A stretch of DNA of 64,000 nt from Candidatus Odyssella thessalonicensis L13 (GTDB lineage: Bacteria > Pseudomonadota > Alphaproteobacteria > Paracaedibacterales > Paracaedibacteraceae). This document shows, piece after piece, positions 38,668 to 48,627 of this stretch. Where the stretch lies: the NCBI RefSeq assembly GCF_000190415.1, contig NZ_AEWF01000001.1, forward strand, positions 248,001 to 312,000, in the 5' to 3' direction. The position numbers were made by a program, and so were the translations under genes. Below the pieces are notes generated by a model. The model did not search any database. It saw only the letters and a list, made by a program, of their open reading frames with translations, and had not been told where the DNA came from. How positions within the stretch are numbered: position 1 is the first letter of the stretch; every line of letters begins with the position of its first letter.

Positions 38668-39570
38668 ATGCTAACTGTTGCTGCTTTGTACCAATTTGCT
38701 GCGTTAACAGATTATAGGGACTTACAAAAGCCCCTGCAGGAGCTTTGTGATCAGCATGGTGTTAAAGGCACACTCTTGCTCGCTGACGAAGGGATTAATG
38801 GAACCATTGCTGGTTCTCGTGAGGCAATTGATATAGTAGTGGCATTTATCCGCTCTCATCCTCTTCTTAACAATCTTGAGTATAAAGAATCCTTTGCGGA
38901 GACAATGCCTTTCCATCGTATGAAAGTCCGCTTGAAGAAGGAAATTGTAACTCTGGGTGTGCCGGGGGTTAGCCCTACAAAACAGGTGGGAACTTATGTG
39001 GATGCTAAAGAGTGGAATGATCTAATTCAAGATCCTGATGTAATTGTTATTGATACCCGCAATGATTATGAATACACCATGGGGTCATTTAAAGGGGCGA
39101 TGAATCCTAATACCCAGACTTTTACTCAATTTCCTAAGTTTGTGCAGGAAAATTGTGATGTCACGCGTCACAAGAAAGTCGCCATGTTCTGCACAGGAGG
39201 GATCCGCTGTGAAAAAGCAAGCTCTTATATGTTAGAACAAGGATTTTCAGAAGTTTATCATCTTAAAGGTGGCATCTTAAAGTATCTCGAGGACATTCCG
39301 GAAGAGCAATCTTTATGGGAGGGAGAATGTTTTGTTTTTGATGAAAGAGTTGGCGTAAAACATGGGTTAGCAATTGGAGAATACGACTCCTGTCGCTCTT
39401 GCCGATTTCCGGTATCGCCACAAGATAAGCTATCTCCAAAGTATGAAGAAGGTGTTAGCTGTCCCCATTGTTATGATATCATCACCGAAGAAAAGAAGCG
39501 AAGAGCTCAGGCACGACATTTTCAAGTTAAATTAGCTCAGGCCAGAGGACAAAAGCATATTGGCCGCTAA
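38668..39570 (+). CDS. trhO: tRNA uridine(34) hydroxylase, rhodanese domain
   Basis: TrhO (YceA) makes 5-hydroxyuridine at tRNA position 34 using oxygen and prephenate-independent chemistry. The N-terminal acylphosphatase-like domain holds [13 protein letters not shown]; the rhodanese domain (about 120-215) has [16 protein letters not shown] and the active Cys in [15 protein letters not shown]-terminal zinc-like Cys cluster (CRSCRFPV and CPHCYD) is present. The length of 300 is standard. Its end overlaps the next gene by 11 bp. Confidence 0.93.
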   Translation: MLTVAALYQFAALTDYRDLQKPLQELCDQHGVKGTLLLADEGINGTIAGSREAIDIVVAFIRSHPLLNNLEYKESFAETMPFHRMKVRLKKEIVTLGVPGVSPTKQVGTYVDAKEWNDLIQDPDVIVIDTRNDYEYTMGSFKGAMNPNTQTFTQFPKFVQENCDVTRHKKVAMFCTGGIRCEKASSYMLEQGFSEVYHLKGGILKYLEDIPEEQSLWEGECFVFDERVGVKHGLAIGEYDSCRSCRFPVSPQDKLSPKYEEGVSCPHCYDIITEEKKRRAQARHFQVKLAQARGQKHIGR

Positions 39571-40666
39571 ACCATTGAAGATTATTTTATTTTGCCGCTC
39601 CTTAGGCCGCGGCGGGGCTGAACGGCAAATTATTTATCTGGCTCGCGGACTTCAAAAGGCGGGGCATCAAATTGTTATATTGACCCTGTATCCCCCTACT
39701 CCATCCTGGTACGATGTTAGTGGTTTAACTGTTATAAATTTATCTAAGAAATCGCGCTGGGACCTCATTGGTTTTATTTTATCCTATGTTCGTTTTATTA
39801 AGTCCTTTAAGGCAGATGTTCTCTACAGCTTTTTAACTGTACAGAATATTATTGCTGCATTGACCTCCCTGTTTACCCCTCTTAAGGTCGTCTGTGGTCT
39901 GCGGGTTTCTTTTATGGATTTTACTCAATATAGTGTACTTGATAGAGTTTTGCACAAACTTGAGACGCAGCTATATCGCCTCAATGTCAAGATTATTGCT
40001 AATTCGCATGCGGGTCGGGAGCTCTTATTAAAAAACGCCCCTTATACACTTAACAAAGTTGCTGTTATTACGAATGGGCTTGATCTCAAAGAGAATGAAT
40101 TTTCGGCAAGCAAACGTCAAGAATTTCGATCTGCCCTAGGCTTAAATGATAAGGATATACTTGTTGGGCATGTTGGTCGCTATGATCCTATGAAAGACCA
40201 TAAAACATTTATTGAAGCAGCAGTCCGCGTTCTGGCTCACTATCCAAATTGTTACTTTCTATGCTGGGGCCATGGGGATCCCACTTATTTGCAAAGCTTA
40301 AAAGATTATGCAAAGTCGCAAAGAGTCAATATTATCTGGCATTCTGAGAGGTCCCATCCATGTTATAGTGCCTTTGATATTTATTGCTTAAGCTCAATCG
40401 GGGAAGGTTATAGTAATACTTTATGTGAAGCAATGTCTCATGGAATCCCCTGTATTACAACTGATGTCGGTGATTGCCGCCAAATCGTTGAAGATTTTGG
40501 CGTGGTCGTTGCTCCTGCGAATGCTGATGCATTAGCTTTGGCTATTCAAGAAATCATTGGCACCTCTCATGATATACCTAATATAAGGCAAGTTGCTTAT
40601 TGCAAAGAAAAATTCTCATTAGATCGATTGGTTAATAGAACATTGCTGGAATTAACCAAAATATAA
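39560..40666 (+). CDS. Glycosyltransferase family 4
   Basis: It is a GT-B retaining glycosyltransferase. The N-terminal domain starts with a Gly loop in [10 protein letters not shown] (15-24); the C-terminal domain has [10 protein letters not shown] and the catalytic E-x7-E motif [12 protein letters not shown]. The start at TTG 39560 overlaps trhO by 11 bp and gives a family-like N-terminus. Donor and acceptor are unknown; following lpxB, a role in LPS or capsule assembly is plausible. Confidence 0.9.
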   Translation: MAAKPLKIILFCRSLGRGGAERQIIYLARGLQKAGHQIVILTLYPPTPSWYDVSGLTVINLSKKSRWDLIGFILSYVRFIKSFKADVLYSFLTVQNIIAALTSLFTPLKVVCGLRVSFMDFTQYSVLDRVLHKLETQLYRLNVKIIANSHAGRELLLKNAPYTLNKVAVITNGLDLKENEFSASKRQEFRSALGLNDKDILVGHVGRYDPMKDHKTFIEAAVRVLAHYPNCYFLCWGHGDPTYLQSLKDYAKSQRVNIIWHSERSHPCYSAFDIYCLSSIGEGYSNTLCEAMSHGIPCITTDVGDCRQIVEDFGVVVAPANADALALAIQEIIGTSHDIPNIRQVAYCKEKFSLDRLVNRTLLELTKI

Positions 40667-40789
40667 CATTTGCTAACTTTATGCTTAAGAAGATGAAGAA
40701 GCTAAAGCGTAAGGTAAAGAATCTGTTTACCTTTAAATGAGCCTGACAGAGAAGAACTTTAAACTGCCAATAAAACGGTCTAGATATTC

Positions 40790-41293
40790 TTACTTACTGG
40801 ATTTACTTCTAAGATTCTCAATTGCTGAGGAGGACGCAACCGCATCTCCCCATGTCTCTTTTAGTTCATCATATCGACGGACTAACTTTTGCAAGGTTGA
40901 GCGGTCACGCGATTTATAGAAGACGGTGGTTATGACCGGCACAGTAAAAAAGATTACCCAACCAATTGCAGCAGCACACAGAATAATTAAAAGATTAATT
41001 TCATTATGGATAAGAGTGTAAGCAGCCTTCATGCTAAATTTGCTGCTATAGAGTTCATGAACAGAAGGAGCCAATCCCGCTATATTGCAAACGCCCACAC
41101 AAAATGCTTGCGCTCTTGTTTCTGTAGGGTCAGAGATGATGGCCCCTAGTGTCGGTAATAATCCAATAAATAGCACTAAAGATAAGCCAGGCAAGAAGAT
41201 TAGAAAGATTAGGCTAACTATAAGAAAAAAGATTCCCGTTTTAAAGTTAGCTGGCTTCTTGGTGGCTGGGGTCTTATCTGCATCAATACTCAT
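40790..41293 (-). CDS. Two-helix inner membrane protein, partner of the pseudokinase gene
   Basis: Hydrophobic segments sit at about 20-52 (LIFLIFLPGLSLVLFIGLLP) and 100-125. A conserved-looking loop AFCVGVCNIAGLAPSVHELY lies between them, and the C-terminus is charged and probably cytoplasmic (RRYDELKETWGDAV). I recall similar small genes beside the kinase-like gene in other alphaproteobacteria; function unknown. Its ATG overlaps the end of the kinase-like gene by 4 bases. Confidence 0.75.
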   Translation of the reverse strand: MSIDADKTPATKKPANFKTGIFFLIVSLIFLIFLPGLSLVLFIGLLPTLGAIISDPTETRAQAFCVGVCNIAGLAPSVHELYSSKFSMKAAYTLIHNEINLLIILCAAAIGWVIFFTVPVITTVFYKSRDRSTLQKLVRRYDELKETWGDAVASSSAIENLRSKSSK

Positions 41294-43305
41294 AGCGCTG
41301 CCTTTATAAAAATATAGATTCCCGATGCAGCAAATGACAGAGCTGCTGCCATAATCATTGCGTTGTTCTGTCCTATCGTTTCGGAATAATGCTTAGGAGT
41401 TGCTGCAGTTTTTAAAATTGTTTGTACAGTTTTATCAATAAAACTGACCTCTAAATTAGCGGCTCTTAAGCCCTGAATATCACTTTCTATGGCTTTATGG
41501 TTATCTAGTAATTTAATCAACCCTGACAGATTGCCGCTCTCAATAGCAGTTTGCAATTTCCTCCGTAGCAAGGATTTATATTTTTGATTTTTGAAGCTTT
41601 CTACCACCGGTTCAGAAATCTCACCAAACCATTTACACAGTCCTGTTAATTGCTTTATTCGCGTGCGGTTCTGAAGCTCAGCTAGCAACCTTAAAATCCC
41701 TCGCACATTTTTTTGTTGTGAGGACGATGACAAATTATTTAATGTTGACTGCTTTAAAGCGGTCTCTTTGCTAAATATGAAAGCGATAATATGCCTATCA
41801 ACTGGTAATTCTGGCTTATTGGTACGGTGACCAATATCATCAAGAGCGTGGAGTAATTCAGGGACAGAGTATACATTTTGTTGTCTTACAATGGGACTAA
41901 GGCAAGGTAAAAATGGTGACATATGGTAGATTGCTCTTTCTACCCCGCCTCCAACCCCTGCATAATTGAGGAATGTTTTAGCGGATAAAAGAGCTTTACC
42001 ATAATTAAAAGTTGTAGACTCCTCATTATTCAGAAGGTCCTTAGCATTATCCGTATTCATATAATAAGGAAGAATTGATGAAGATAATAATGCTGTAAGA
42101 GAATCATAATTGTCATTGCGCAGCACCGTATCACAAAATACCATACCTAACCCATTAAAGGCATAAAACTTGCCTTGCCAAAATAAAGGGCTTCCTGGAT
42201 ATAAGATTTGTAGAACACCCATTAAGCGTTCATTTGCTGTAGAGTCACGGACAAGTAACGCATTAAGGTCATCAAGTTGGTGCATGCGATGATTATCATT
42301 TAAGCCATTTTTTAACCACATCGGTAAGACATTCTTGTTCATCAATTCTAAAGCACTGAGAGGAGCATTAACCATTTCAACAAATAAAGTATTGATAGTG
42401 TAAACATCCTCTTTACCATTGAAAGATAGAGGGCGACTTGCTCGTCGAGGAGGAGGCGATATTGCGGCTGTAGGACGTCCTGCTGTTAGCCATTGCCCTA
42501 TTTCTGCTGGGCCCCAACGATGTTCTTTATTATCTTGCAGCAAGCCCCTTAAAAGTTCATAAATGCGTCCACTTTGCTGGGTTTTAGGGGCGTATGCCGC
42601 TAATGTGCCTAATTCAATACGCTGTGCCGCAAGCTTAGAAAAATCGATATCAGTCGGAAAGCCTCCGTTTGCAAGATAAGCAACCGTAGCCCCAAGCGCA
42701 AATAAATCATTTGTTGGCGCCGCTTCGCCTTTAGCAATAGGTTCCGTCATTGCATATTCGATGGGTTCGAAAAAAGGATGCTGATATAACCCCGGCGGCG
42801 AAGCTAAACAGTCACCAAGTTTTATGCGGGGTAATTTATCTCCGGCTGGTAAATACATATTAGTTGGCAATACGCACTGATGCGCCAGTCCATACTGACC
42901 TAGCAGCGTTAAACCATCATTAACTGGCTTTACCAGCCTTTCAATAATTTCTTCTTCAGTCCAAGGCGTAAAGTGTTGATGCAGGTCAGAGATAACCCGA
43001 TTTCCATTAGGGCGTTGATAAATCAGCACCATTGACTTTGAGTCTCGCGTCGAAGATAGATACTCATTGCCATAATGTTGCAAGGTCATAAAGGAAGCTG
43101 TCGGAAATGCTTTAGAAAGGGATAAAAATTTATCAAATAATTGGATTCTGGGGGGCGGGAATACTGAGGTTTTTAAACAGACCAAGGAAAGTTCAGGCTG
43201 TCTTAAATCTTTACATGCAAAGGCGCGGACAGTCTCCGTCTCGAATTCTTTGAGAGGTTGATCAAGATAAACCTCATAGACATCTGCAATTGTATAGCGT
43301 GACAT
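41290..43305 (-). CDS. Membrane-anchored protein kinase-like protein, probable pseudokinase
   Basis: The start ATG 43305 follows GGCGAGGAAG; ATG 43326 is in frame but poorer. Residues about 25-275 have a kinase-like fold ending with the C-lobe features NDLFALGATVAYL and HRWGPAEIGQWL. The catalytic loop HRDxKxxN reads HQCVLPTN (about 142-149), so Asp and Lys are lost while Asn remains; the DFG position reads GDC. Phosphotransfer is therefore unlikely. The middle is novel; the final 25 residues are one membrane helix. The family occurs in other alphaproteobacteria. It overlaps the two-helix gene downstream. Confidence 0.8.
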   Translation of the reverse strand: MSRYTIADVYEVYLDQPLKEFETETVRAFACKDLRQPELSLVCLKTSVFPPPRIQLFDKFLSLSKAFPTASFMTLQHYGNEYLSSTRDSKSMVLIYQRPNGNRVISDLHQHFTPWTEEEIIERLVKPVNDGLTLLGQYGLAHQCVLPTNMYLPAGDKLPRIKLGDCLASPPGLYQHPFFEPIEYAMTEPIAKGEAAPTNDLFALGATVAYLANGGFPTDIDFSKLAAQRIELGTLAAYAPKTQQSGRIYELLRGLLQDNKEHRWGPAEIGQWLTAGRPTAAISPPPRRASRPLSFNGKEDVYTINTLFVEMVNAPLSALELMNKNVLPMWLKNGLNDNHRMHQLDDLNALLVRDSTANERLMGVLQILYPGSPLFWQGKFYAFNGLGMVFCDTVLRNDNYDSLTALLSSSILPYYMNTDNAKDLLNNEESTTFNYGKALLSAKTFLNYAGVGGGVERAIYHMSPFLPCLSPIVRQQNVYSVPELLHALDDIGHRTNKPELPVDRHIIAFIFSKETALKQSTLNNLSSSSQQKNVRGILRLLAELQNRTRIKQLTGLCKWFGEISEPVVESFKNQKYKSLLRRKLQTAIESGNLSGLIKLLDNHKAIESDIQGLRAANLEVSFIDKTVQTILKTAATPKHYSETIGQNNAMIMAAALSFAASGIYIFIKAAL

Positions 43306-43358
43306 GCTTCCTCGCCTAAAGTACAATTACAGATTATAACAATTACGTTAAATTATTA

Positions 43359-44321
43359 TTAAAATAAGTTCTTTATTATGTTGTTTATGGTTGCTACTTT
43401 TGCTGAAAATGGACCTCGATTGCTGCTGTTAATTAGATGAGAATCATGAGCTTGTTGACCTTTTGGACGTCGGTTCTGCTGCGAGGCTGCTTTATGGTAA
43501 AAGTATTGTGCTCTATCTTTATTTAACGGCAGTTTCTTACCGTCTCGGTAAGCGTTGGCAATTATAAGATAATCTTTGTTTTTATATGCTTGCACTAAAG
43601 AATTTCTCTCTAAATTTCTCGCTATTTGTTCAGCTCTATTATCATTGGTACGATGCATTTCTACAATTTCATAAGCATGCACAGGATCAGGTTGGCCATT
43701 GAGAGTCTTATCATTTAATAGTGTTGCTAATTCAGTTGCAGCGAGGGCAAAACCAGTAAGAGCACTTTGTTGCAGTAATAGGAACGCTGCTTGTGGATCT
43801 GGCTTTGAATATGTGCCAGCCAGATAATGTTGTGCTAAGGCGCACAAACAGTTATTAAGATTTAGCTCAGCTCCCAGCTTGAAATACTTGTGGGATAAAC
43901 TTAGATCTTGTCCCGAATAACTAGGATCGCCGTATAACCTTGCTAATGGATAAATTGACCGATTATCTTTTAAGATTAAAGCGTATTTGTAAAGCGATAT
44001 AGATTTTTCTACTTCCATCTCTTGATGATAAAGAAAGTCAGCAGCGGCAATAATCGCTTGACCATCCTGGGTAATTATTGATAATGCAATCAAGAAATTA
44101 AGGGAAGAATTTCTGGTTTCTTGACTGTATAGCGCCGTTACCGCTTTATCACGTAACGCGTCAAGATTAATCGAAGGAACAAAGGGTTTACTGTCGATAT
44201 AATGCTTAAGCGCTTCTGCTTGTTCCGGCAGCATTTGCTCAAATTTATATTCTAGCATCTCTTGGGCAAGACTAAAGCTGCAGAGATATATCAATAAGCT
44301 TAAGTATAAAGGGGATCTCAT
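43359..44321 (-). CDS. Exported Sel1-like repeat protein
   Basis: A signal peptide (MRSPLYLSLLIYLCSFSLA) is followed by Sel1/TPR helical repeats from about residue 85 to 215, with units such as AQHYLAGTYSKPDPQAAFLL and ATLLNDKTLNGQPDPVHAYE. Sel1 proteins mediate protein-protein contacts, and several secreted ones act in host interaction. It lies 53 bp upstream of the pseudokinase gene on the same strand and may share its transcript. Confidence 0.8.
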   Translation of the reverse strand: MRSPLYLSLLIYLCSFSLAQEMLEYKFEQMLPEQAEALKHYIDSKPFVPSINLDALRDKAVTALYSQETRNSSLNFLIALSIITQDGQAIIAAADFLYHQEMEVEKSISLYKYALILKDNRSIYPLARLYGDPSYSGQDLSLSHKYFKLGAELNLNNCLCALAQHYLAGTYSKPDPQAAFLLLQQSALTGFALAATELATLLNDKTLNGQPDPVHAYEIVEMHRTNDNRAEQIARNLERNSLVQAYKNKDYLIIANAYRDGKKLPLNKDRAQYFYHKAASQQNRRPKGQQAHDSHLINSSNRGPFSAKVATINNIIKNLF

Positions 44322-44960
44322 TTAATACTCCTCTTTCCATTAGTAAGAAATAACATTATAATTTTTGGTGTATTTTTATAATAAAAAAGTTAGCCGTAAA
44401 TATAAATATTTTTTATTGTAGGAGTATTTTAAGAGGATTTCCGGTAAATTGTATTTAGAGCCCTTTGTTATAGATTATATAGAAGAAAATTGAACTTTTT
44501 ACGACTAAATGGTTTTCTATTGAGCTGTAAATGCTGTAAGAGAGCAAGGGTAAGTGTTCTCATATGATTTTTAGCAGTTTCTGAATCACACTGAAAGCTA
44601 AGCAAGAGAGCTGCTTTAATTAGAAATCAGAACATTAGAATGGACAACAGAGTGGAGTTAATCAAATAACCCCACAATAATACTCTATGTTTTGCTTTTC
44701 CAAATGTAAAATTTATGCTTGCTGGTCTATTGAGGCATATTCATGCTAAGCGTATTTTTATTTAGGAGAGCTTAATAGGCTTTAATCTGAATTAAGCCTA
44801 ACTTTGAAAAGGGGCACTTTGAAAAAAGTAAGCTGACTTGAGGTGCATACAAAGAAGGGTTGCAAGTGGAATTAGTGAGCTGGTTGTACGATAGCAAGCG
44901 ACATTACTGCCAGTTTTATTCCTTACAAATTAAAACTGGCAATAAAGCACTTCTTATTGA
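44322..44960. other. Long intergenic region with one hairpin
   Basis: No ORF or RNA gene is apparent in 639 bases. A perfect 10-bp inverted repeat lies at 44909-44918 (GCCAGTTTTA) and 44931-44940 (TAAAACTGGC), 20 bp past the FKBP stop; it may be a terminator for that minus-strand gene, although no T-run follows. Confidence 0.45.
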
Positions 44961-45395
44961 TTAACCTTCTACCGAGAGAAGTTCTACATCAAATTCTAAT
45001 GTTGCATCCGGCGGAATAACAGAACCAGCACCCCGTTTACCATATGCCATTTCGGAAGGGATGACTAATTTGCGCTTGCCGCCTACTTTCATTCCAGAAA
45101 CTCCTTGATCCCATCCTTTAATGACCTGACCAACACCCAACATGAACTGAAACGGAATGCCGCGATCAACTGAAGAATCAAATTTTACTCCATTTGTTAA
45201 GCGGCCTGTATAATGGACGGTTACCAATTGGCCAGATTTTGCTTCTGCACCCTCGCCCACTTTTTCATCGGTTATAACTAAATGAGTAACCATTTTCTTC
45301 TCCTTTTCCATAGATATATTTTCGAATTTTGGCGCTTGTCCTTCGACGGCTGCATGCGCCACAGTTAATAACATACATAAAGTTGCAAAGCGCAA
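44961..45395 (-). CDS. FKBP-type peptidyl-prolyl isomerase, exported
   Basis: It speeds cis-trans isomerisation of prolyl bonds. The single FKBP domain covers the last 105 residues, with [36 protein letters not shown] and [16 protein letters not shown] place the start at TTG 45395, because GAGGAGAAG precedes it and it opens a signal peptide ([15 protein letters not shown]). ATG 45419 would put hydrophilic residues before the leader. Likely periplasmic; Mip-like proteins of this family assist intracellular growth in Legionella, which is only suggestive here. Confidence 0.9.
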   Translation of the reverse strand: MRFATLCMLLTVAHAAVEGQAPKFENISMEKEKKMVTHLVITDEKVGEGAEAKSGQLVTVHYTGRLTNGVKFDSSVDRGIPFQFMLGVGQVIKGWDQGVSGMKVGGKRKLVIPSEMAYGKRGAGSVIPPDATLEFDVELLSVEG

Positions 45396-45461
45396 CGAAT
45401 CTTCTCCTCTTAAGTTCAAAATGTTATAGTCTTTTTAATGCTTACGAAGATCAGTACAAAA

Positions 45462-45917
45462 ATGCAACCTAAAATTCTTACTTACCCATTCGATAAAACG
45501 TTTCCTTTAGAAAATTGCGTCTTAATTGGGGGGTGCTTTGATCTTCTGCATTACGGTCATCTAGATTTTTTAAAGTCCTCTGCTGAATTGGGGCAAGTAA
45601 TTGTTGCTTTAGAAAGTGACAATGCCATTTCCCAAAATAAAGGGACACCTCCAATTCATACTCAACTTCAAAGGGCAGAAATTCTCGCCGCGCTCACCTG
45701 TGTTGCAAAAGTTGTCCTGCTTCCTCCTCTTAGAACCTATGAAGATTACTTATTGCTTGTCCGTGCTATACATCCTAAATTTTTAGCAATTACGCAAGGA
45801 GACCCTCAAATCGACAATAAAAGAAAACAGGCTGACGCGGTAGAGGCGCAGTTGGTCGTCGTTAATAAATTAGTTAAGGGGTTATCGAGTAGCCTTATTA
45901 GAGCTATCCACTTGTGA
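45462..45917 (+). CDS. Cytidylyltransferase/adenylyltransferase-family protein
   Basis: It has the nucleotidyltransferase fold: GGCFDLLHYGH with the HxGH motif (about 26-29) and the closing GLSSSLIRAI that resembles ISSTxxR. Related enzymes make CDP-glycerol, ADP-heptose (RfaE C-terminal domain) or FAD. The substrate is not determinable. ATG 45462 gives the normal N-terminus; ATG 45438 in frame is 42 bp from the divergent FKBP start. The length of 151 is typical. Confidence 0.75.
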   Translation: MQPKILTYPFDKTFPLENCVLIGGCFDLLHYGHLDFLKSSAELGQVIVALESDNAISQNKGTPPIHTQLQRAEILAALTCVAKVVLLPPLRTYEDYLLLVRAIHPKFLAITQGDPQIDNKRKQADAVEAQLVVVNKLVKGLSSSLIRAIHL

Positions 45918-45950
45918 AAATTAATGAGCTAATAGGTTATTATAAAGTCT

Positions 45951-46250
45951 TTATGCTCGAGGCTTATCATGCCTAAAATTATCAGCATAAGAACGTTTTT
46001 GAATTTTGCGTGTATGCTGCGACTCAATAATCGCATTCAAACTTAAACTATGGGCAAACTCTTGAGCTGCTTCCAGGGTTTCAAATTTTAATGAGATTTG
46101 ATGCTCCGTTGAATTGCTGCCAGTCCACCCCATAATAGGATCATAAAACTTAGCATCACAATTATTGTATTCTAAAACCCAGTATCCAGTTTTAGATTTT
46201 CCTTGTTGCATCGATGTTTTTGATGGGGAAAATATACGTGCGTATGGCAT
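45951..46250 (-). CDS. NDUFS4-type NADH dehydrogenase accessory subunit
   Basis: The 99-residue protein belongs to the ETC complex I subunit region family, the alphaproteobacterial counterpart of mitochondrial NDUFS4. Recognisable pieces are ARIFSPSKTSMQQGKSKTGY, WVLEY, DPIMGWTGSNST and FETLEAAQEFAHS. It stabilises the NADH-binding module of complex I. The start follows GAGGAGAGGG. Its presence supports an alphaproteobacterial origin. Confidence 0.92.
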   Translation of the reverse strand: MPYARIFSPSKTSMQQGKSKTGYWVLEYNNCDAKFYDPIMGWTGSNSTEHQISLKFETLEAAQEFAHSLSLNAIIESQHTRKIQKRSYADNFRHDKPRA

Positions 46251-46278
46251 GGACCCTCTCCTCGCCGTTTAAAGCAAA

Positions 46279-46355
46279 TGGTCGGGAAGAGAGGATTTGA
46301 ACCTCCGACATCCTGCTCCCAAAGCAGGCGCGCTACCAGGCTGCGCTACTTCCCG
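46279..46355 (-). tRNA. tRNA-Pro(TGG)
   Basis: The minus strand folds as a cloverleaf: acceptor CGGGAAG pairs with CTTCCCG, the anticodon loop reads CTTTGGGA with anticodon TGG, the T arm contains GGTTCAAATCC, and CCA is encoded at 46279-46281. The D arm AGCGCAGCCTGGTAGCGC is typical of tRNA-Pro. Confidence 0.96.
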
Positions 46356-46755
46356 ACTGATTTGATAGAATATTAATTACACACTTTGAGATCCTATTTC
46401 AAGACAATTTTTGAAATAGTAAAGCAATTTTGAAGATTATTCCTCTAACGCGGCTTTATTTAATCCATCCCCCACTCTAATGCAGGGCTGTAATCTTAAG
46501 CCGGAACAAGTTTTTAAAGATAACGCATGTAGGGGTTCTGGGATGGTTAAAATCCTTGCCTTTCAGTAATCTTGTGCTGTTATAGTTTTTTGTCTGCTTT
46601 GCCAACAATTTTCAGTAATAAGCGCATATCACTTCCGGAAAGCAATTTGTCAGTTTAAGTGACGACACCTTAAGATTTAATGATCTCAAAGCGTGGTTAA
46701 GGTTATCCTTGCTCTGCTAAAATACTTTTCTAGAGGTGGGGATCTTTGAGGAAAG
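46356..46755. other. Intergenic, no feature seen
   Basis: Between tRNA-Pro and the end of rnd I looked for tRNA-like or 6S/4.5S-like structure and for ORFs and found none convincing. It may hold the tRNA-Pro promoter. Confidence 0.4.
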
Positions 46756-47826
46756 TTAAGAAAGGTTTTCTGCAAGACGGCCAAATACTTCATAGCGCCA
46801 TCCTTTGAGCAAGGGAACCTCTCCATTCCCTCGAACATAGGATTTCAATTCCTCAGTAGTCGCGATCAGTTTAGGAGAAACGTTTAAGTTAGAGGCGACA
46901 TTGTCTAGCAATGTTCGCAACTGCTCTAATAATTCTTGCTCTTTTATATTGAGAGGCTTGCGTTTTAACCGTGCCGGCCACTCTTCCTCAGTTGCAGCTA
47001 TTATTTCCTCCCACAGACCATCAAAGTTATTCCTATGGGTAAGAGGTATTTCTTGCATGATGGAAGGATCTAACGATTTGGTTTCAACAATTTTCAGTAT
47101 TGTTTCATCAGCGCAAACACGTTTCCTATTGTAATTGAGCTCTTGGGCAACTTTTTCTCGCCAGTCGCATATCTTTTTTAGAATATAAAGCTGGCGTGAT
47201 CGATGGTTGCCGCGCTTTGCCAGCCGTAGCCAATAATCTGTGGTCGGCGCAAGTTTGTGCGCTGCAAAATTGTTAAGCTGTTCTTCCCTAAGCCATTCGT
47301 AACGCCCGCAACTTTCAAGGCTTGTAAGTAACTTTTGATGCATTTCAGGAAGGTAAATAACATCATTGGCCGCATAAGTTAATTGAGCAACAGATAGCGG
47401 ACGCCGGATCCAATTGGTGTTCTGTTTCGATTTATTTAGGTTGACCTTTAATTGCTCCTCTAACATTCTTGCTAAACTAATTTCTTCAGTGGGATATAGG
47501 AAATTGTAAGCGAGCTGAGTGTCAAAAATGTTCTCAGGAATCTCGCCAAAAACTTTTAAAAGGATTTCAAGGTCTTGCCGACAGGAATGAAAGATTTTAA
47601 CAATATCTTTTTGAGCTAAAAGATTGCGAACAGGTTCTAAATTTACCCCTTCCTCTAAAGGGTCAATGAGCACGGTTTCTTGACCATCAGATAGTTGTAT
47701 TAGTGCGAGCTTGGGCCAATAGCTATTTGTTCGACAGAACTCTGTATCAATGGCCAAAGTTCCTGATTGGCTAAAATAGTCACAATATTGACGAATTTCG
47801 TCTGGATTAAGAAGCTTAAAATTCAT
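46756..47826 (-). CDS. rnd: Ribonuclease D
   Basis: It is a 3'-5' exoribonuclease trimming tRNA and other stable RNA. The DEDD residues begin with AIDTEFCRTNS (about 25), then FHSCRQDLEIL, and Exo III YAANDVIYLPEMH (about 172). The C-terminal HRDC domain is AQELNYNRKRVCADETILKI. Length 356. ATG 47826 is right because an extended frame to 47886 would run into tRNA-Leu. The gene is directly downstream of tRNA-Leu. Confidence 0.94.
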   Translation of the reverse strand: MNFKLLNPDEIRQYCDYFSQSGTLAIDTEFCRTNSYWPKLALIQLSDGQETVLIDPLEEGVNLEPVRNLLAQKDIVKIFHSCRQDLEILLKVFGEIPENIFDTQLAYNFLYPTEEISLARMLEEQLKVNLNKSKQNTNWIRRPLSVAQLTYAANDVIYLPEMHQKLLTSLESCGRYEWLREEQLNNFAAHKLAPTTDYWLRLAKRGNHRSRQLYILKKICDWREKVAQELNYNRKRVCADETILKIVETKSLDPSIMQEIPLTHRNNFDGLWEEIIAATEEEWPARLKRKPLNIKEQELLEQLRTLLDNVASNLNVSPKLIATTEELKSYVRGNGEVPLLKGWRYEVFGRLAENLS

Positions 47827-47842
47827 AAAACCTGAGAGGATG

Positions 47843-47929
47843 TGGTGCCCTCGGGGAGACTCGAACTCCCACGTATCTACATACAACAGATTTTGAGTCT
47901 GCCGCGTCTACCAATTCCGCCACAAGGGC
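47843..47929 (-). tRNA. tRNA-Leu(CAA)
   Basis: The minus strand reads acceptor GCCCTTG pairing with CGAGGGC, D arm GCGGAATTGGTAGACGC, anticodon loop CTCAAAA (anticodon CAA), a long variable arm (TGTATGTAGATACGT) and T arm with GAGTTCGAGTC. CCA is encoded at 47843-47845. The long variable arm is class II and fits leucine. Confidence 0.96.
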
Positions 47930-48021
47930 GCACCAATAAGATATATCTAACGGTATAGAGAATTTTTGTGTTATAAGTCAATAGAAAACTATAAATTTTT
48001 TTATTTTCTTTTGGTGCTTAA

Positions 48022-48627
48022 ATGACAGCAGTAACGGATACACAAAATAAATCAAGACTCTACCAATGGTTGATGCGCCATGCTACCAGCCCGTCAGCAC
48101 GCTATATTCTAGCAGCTGTTTCCTTTGCTGAAAGCTCATTTTTTCCCTTGCCCCCGGATTTTATGCTTATTCCAATGATTATTGCGGACCGTGCTAAAGC
48201 GTTTGTTTTGGCAATCATTTGTTCTCTTTCATCAGTGCTGGGCGGGGTATTGGGATATGCTATCGGCTATTATTTTATGAATACGTTGGGCCAATGGGTT
48301 ATTGATACCTATGGATTGGAACAAGCCTTTACTAAATTCCAGGCCAATTTTCACGAATATGGTTTCTGGATTATTGCCTTAAAAGGATTAACGCCCATCC
48401 CTTATAAACTGGTCACGATTGCAAGTGGGGCGTCTCAGTTAGATTTAGGAATGTTTGTGTTGGCATCCCTTATTAGTAGAACCGGACGATTTATGATGTT
48501 AGCGGGCGTGATTTGGTATTTTGGTGAAGACGCCAAGCAGTTGTTCGAAAAGAACTTTAAGTTATTTACTATTGGCACTATCATTGCTTTATTGGTTGGA
48601 TTGCTGTTGGTCAAATTTTTGTTATGA
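48022..48627 (+). CDS. YqaA/DedA-type VTT-domain membrane protein
   Basis: It is an inner membrane protein with about five hydrophobic segments. It has the VTT/DedA pattern AVSFAESSFFPLPPDFMLIP, the GYAIGYYF loop and KGLTPIPYKLVTIASGA. YqaA-family proteins are relatives of DedA lipid scramblases or transporters. The end overlaps dsbB by 4 bases (ATGA), so the two are coupled. Confidence 0.88.
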   Translation: MTAVTDTQNKSRLYQWLMRHATSPSARYILAAVSFAESSFFPLPPDFMLIPMIIADRAKAFVLAIICSLSSVLGGVLGYAIGYYFMNTLGQWVIDTYGLEQAFTKFQANFHEYGFWIIALKGLTPIPYKLVTIASGASQLDLGMFVLASLISRTGRFMMLAGVIWYFGEDAKQLFEKNFKLFTIGTIIALLVGLLLVKFLL

